Part shown: positions 63,965 to 64,000 of the stretch, one piece after another
How the letters are laid out: each line of letters opens with the position of its first letter
Position numbering within the stretch: position 1 is the stretch's first letter
DNA from: Azospirillum formosense
Lineage (GTDB): Bacteria; Pseudomonadota; Alphaproteobacteria; Azospirillales; Azospirillaceae
Assembly: GCF_040500525.1 (NCBI RefSeq)
Contig: NZ_CP159402.1
Location: 1,301,501 to 1,365,500, forward strand
Length of the DNA: 64,000 nt
Direction: 5' to 3'
Notes under the pieces: generated by a model
What the model was told of the DNA's origin: nothing
The model's database searches: none
Seen by the model: only the letters and a program-made list of their open reading frames with translations
Translations under genes and position numbers: made by a program

Positions 63965-64000
63965 GCCAACCCTTTCCCGGAAACGGAATGGGTCGACGCT

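Overview
The window is ordinary chromosomal DNA from a GC-rich alphaproteobacterium, most like Azospirillum or a close Rhodospirillales relative. I infer this from the uniformly high GC, the alphaproteobacterial order DUF177 - rpmF - plsX - fabH - ihfA - merR, the cys cluster carrying DUF2849 and DUF934, homospermidine synthase, and many sensory and cyclic-di-GMP genes. I see no rRNA, insertion sequence, prophage or CRISPR array, and only one tRNA.

Layout. 1-12 kb is housekeeping: the end of an Mla-type lipid ABC transporter (mlaE partial, mlaF), a NUDIX hydrolase, map, radA, cvpA, purF, an SDR, and the operon yfgM-like/bamB/der. 12-16.2 kb is a regulatory island: three LuxR/NarL-type regulators with no kinase partner, long AT-rich spacers and two tiny coupled ORFs. 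One regulator has lost its receiver phosphorylation site. 16.2-28.8 kb holds an AAA ATPase with a Gly-rich N-terminus, a 32-residue membrane peptide divergent from kup, a periplasmic binding protein facing a 1184-residue hybrid kinase, a PAS protein overlapping a chemotaxis transducer gene, and a diguanylate cyclase. 28.8-42.6 kb is metabolic: two aminopropanol-arm cobalamin genes, homospermidine synthase with a PLP decarboxylase, a tandem hemerythrin, acireductone dioxygenase, an MFS transporter, a VOC protein and a fatty-acid block (thioesterase, MerR, FadD, SCP2).

42.6-53.1 kb is sulfur assimilation. A sulfonate/nitrate-type ABC transporter and cysH-cysD-cysNC lie on the minus strand; siroheme genes, DUF2849, cysI and DUF934 lie on the plus strand. 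Together they cover uptake, sulfate activation, reduction to sulfide and the siroheme cofactor. 53.1-64 kb carries a CPA2 antiporter with a cyclic-nucleotide domain, tRNA-Pro(GGG), the fatty-acid/ribosomal block, a cytochrome bc1 chaperone, bamE, a proton-pumping pyrophosphatase and a FliL-like protein.

The least explained signals are a composite palindrome at 42639-42724 that can fold as a perfect three-way junction, the phospho-site-less LuxR regulator with a palindrome inside its candidate promoter, the 32-residue and coupled 43/60-residue small proteins, and the AAA ATPase. No single locus is clearly a new defence or biosynthetic system. Start sites were moved from the longest reading frame wherever a ribosome binding site or family length supported a shorter protein.
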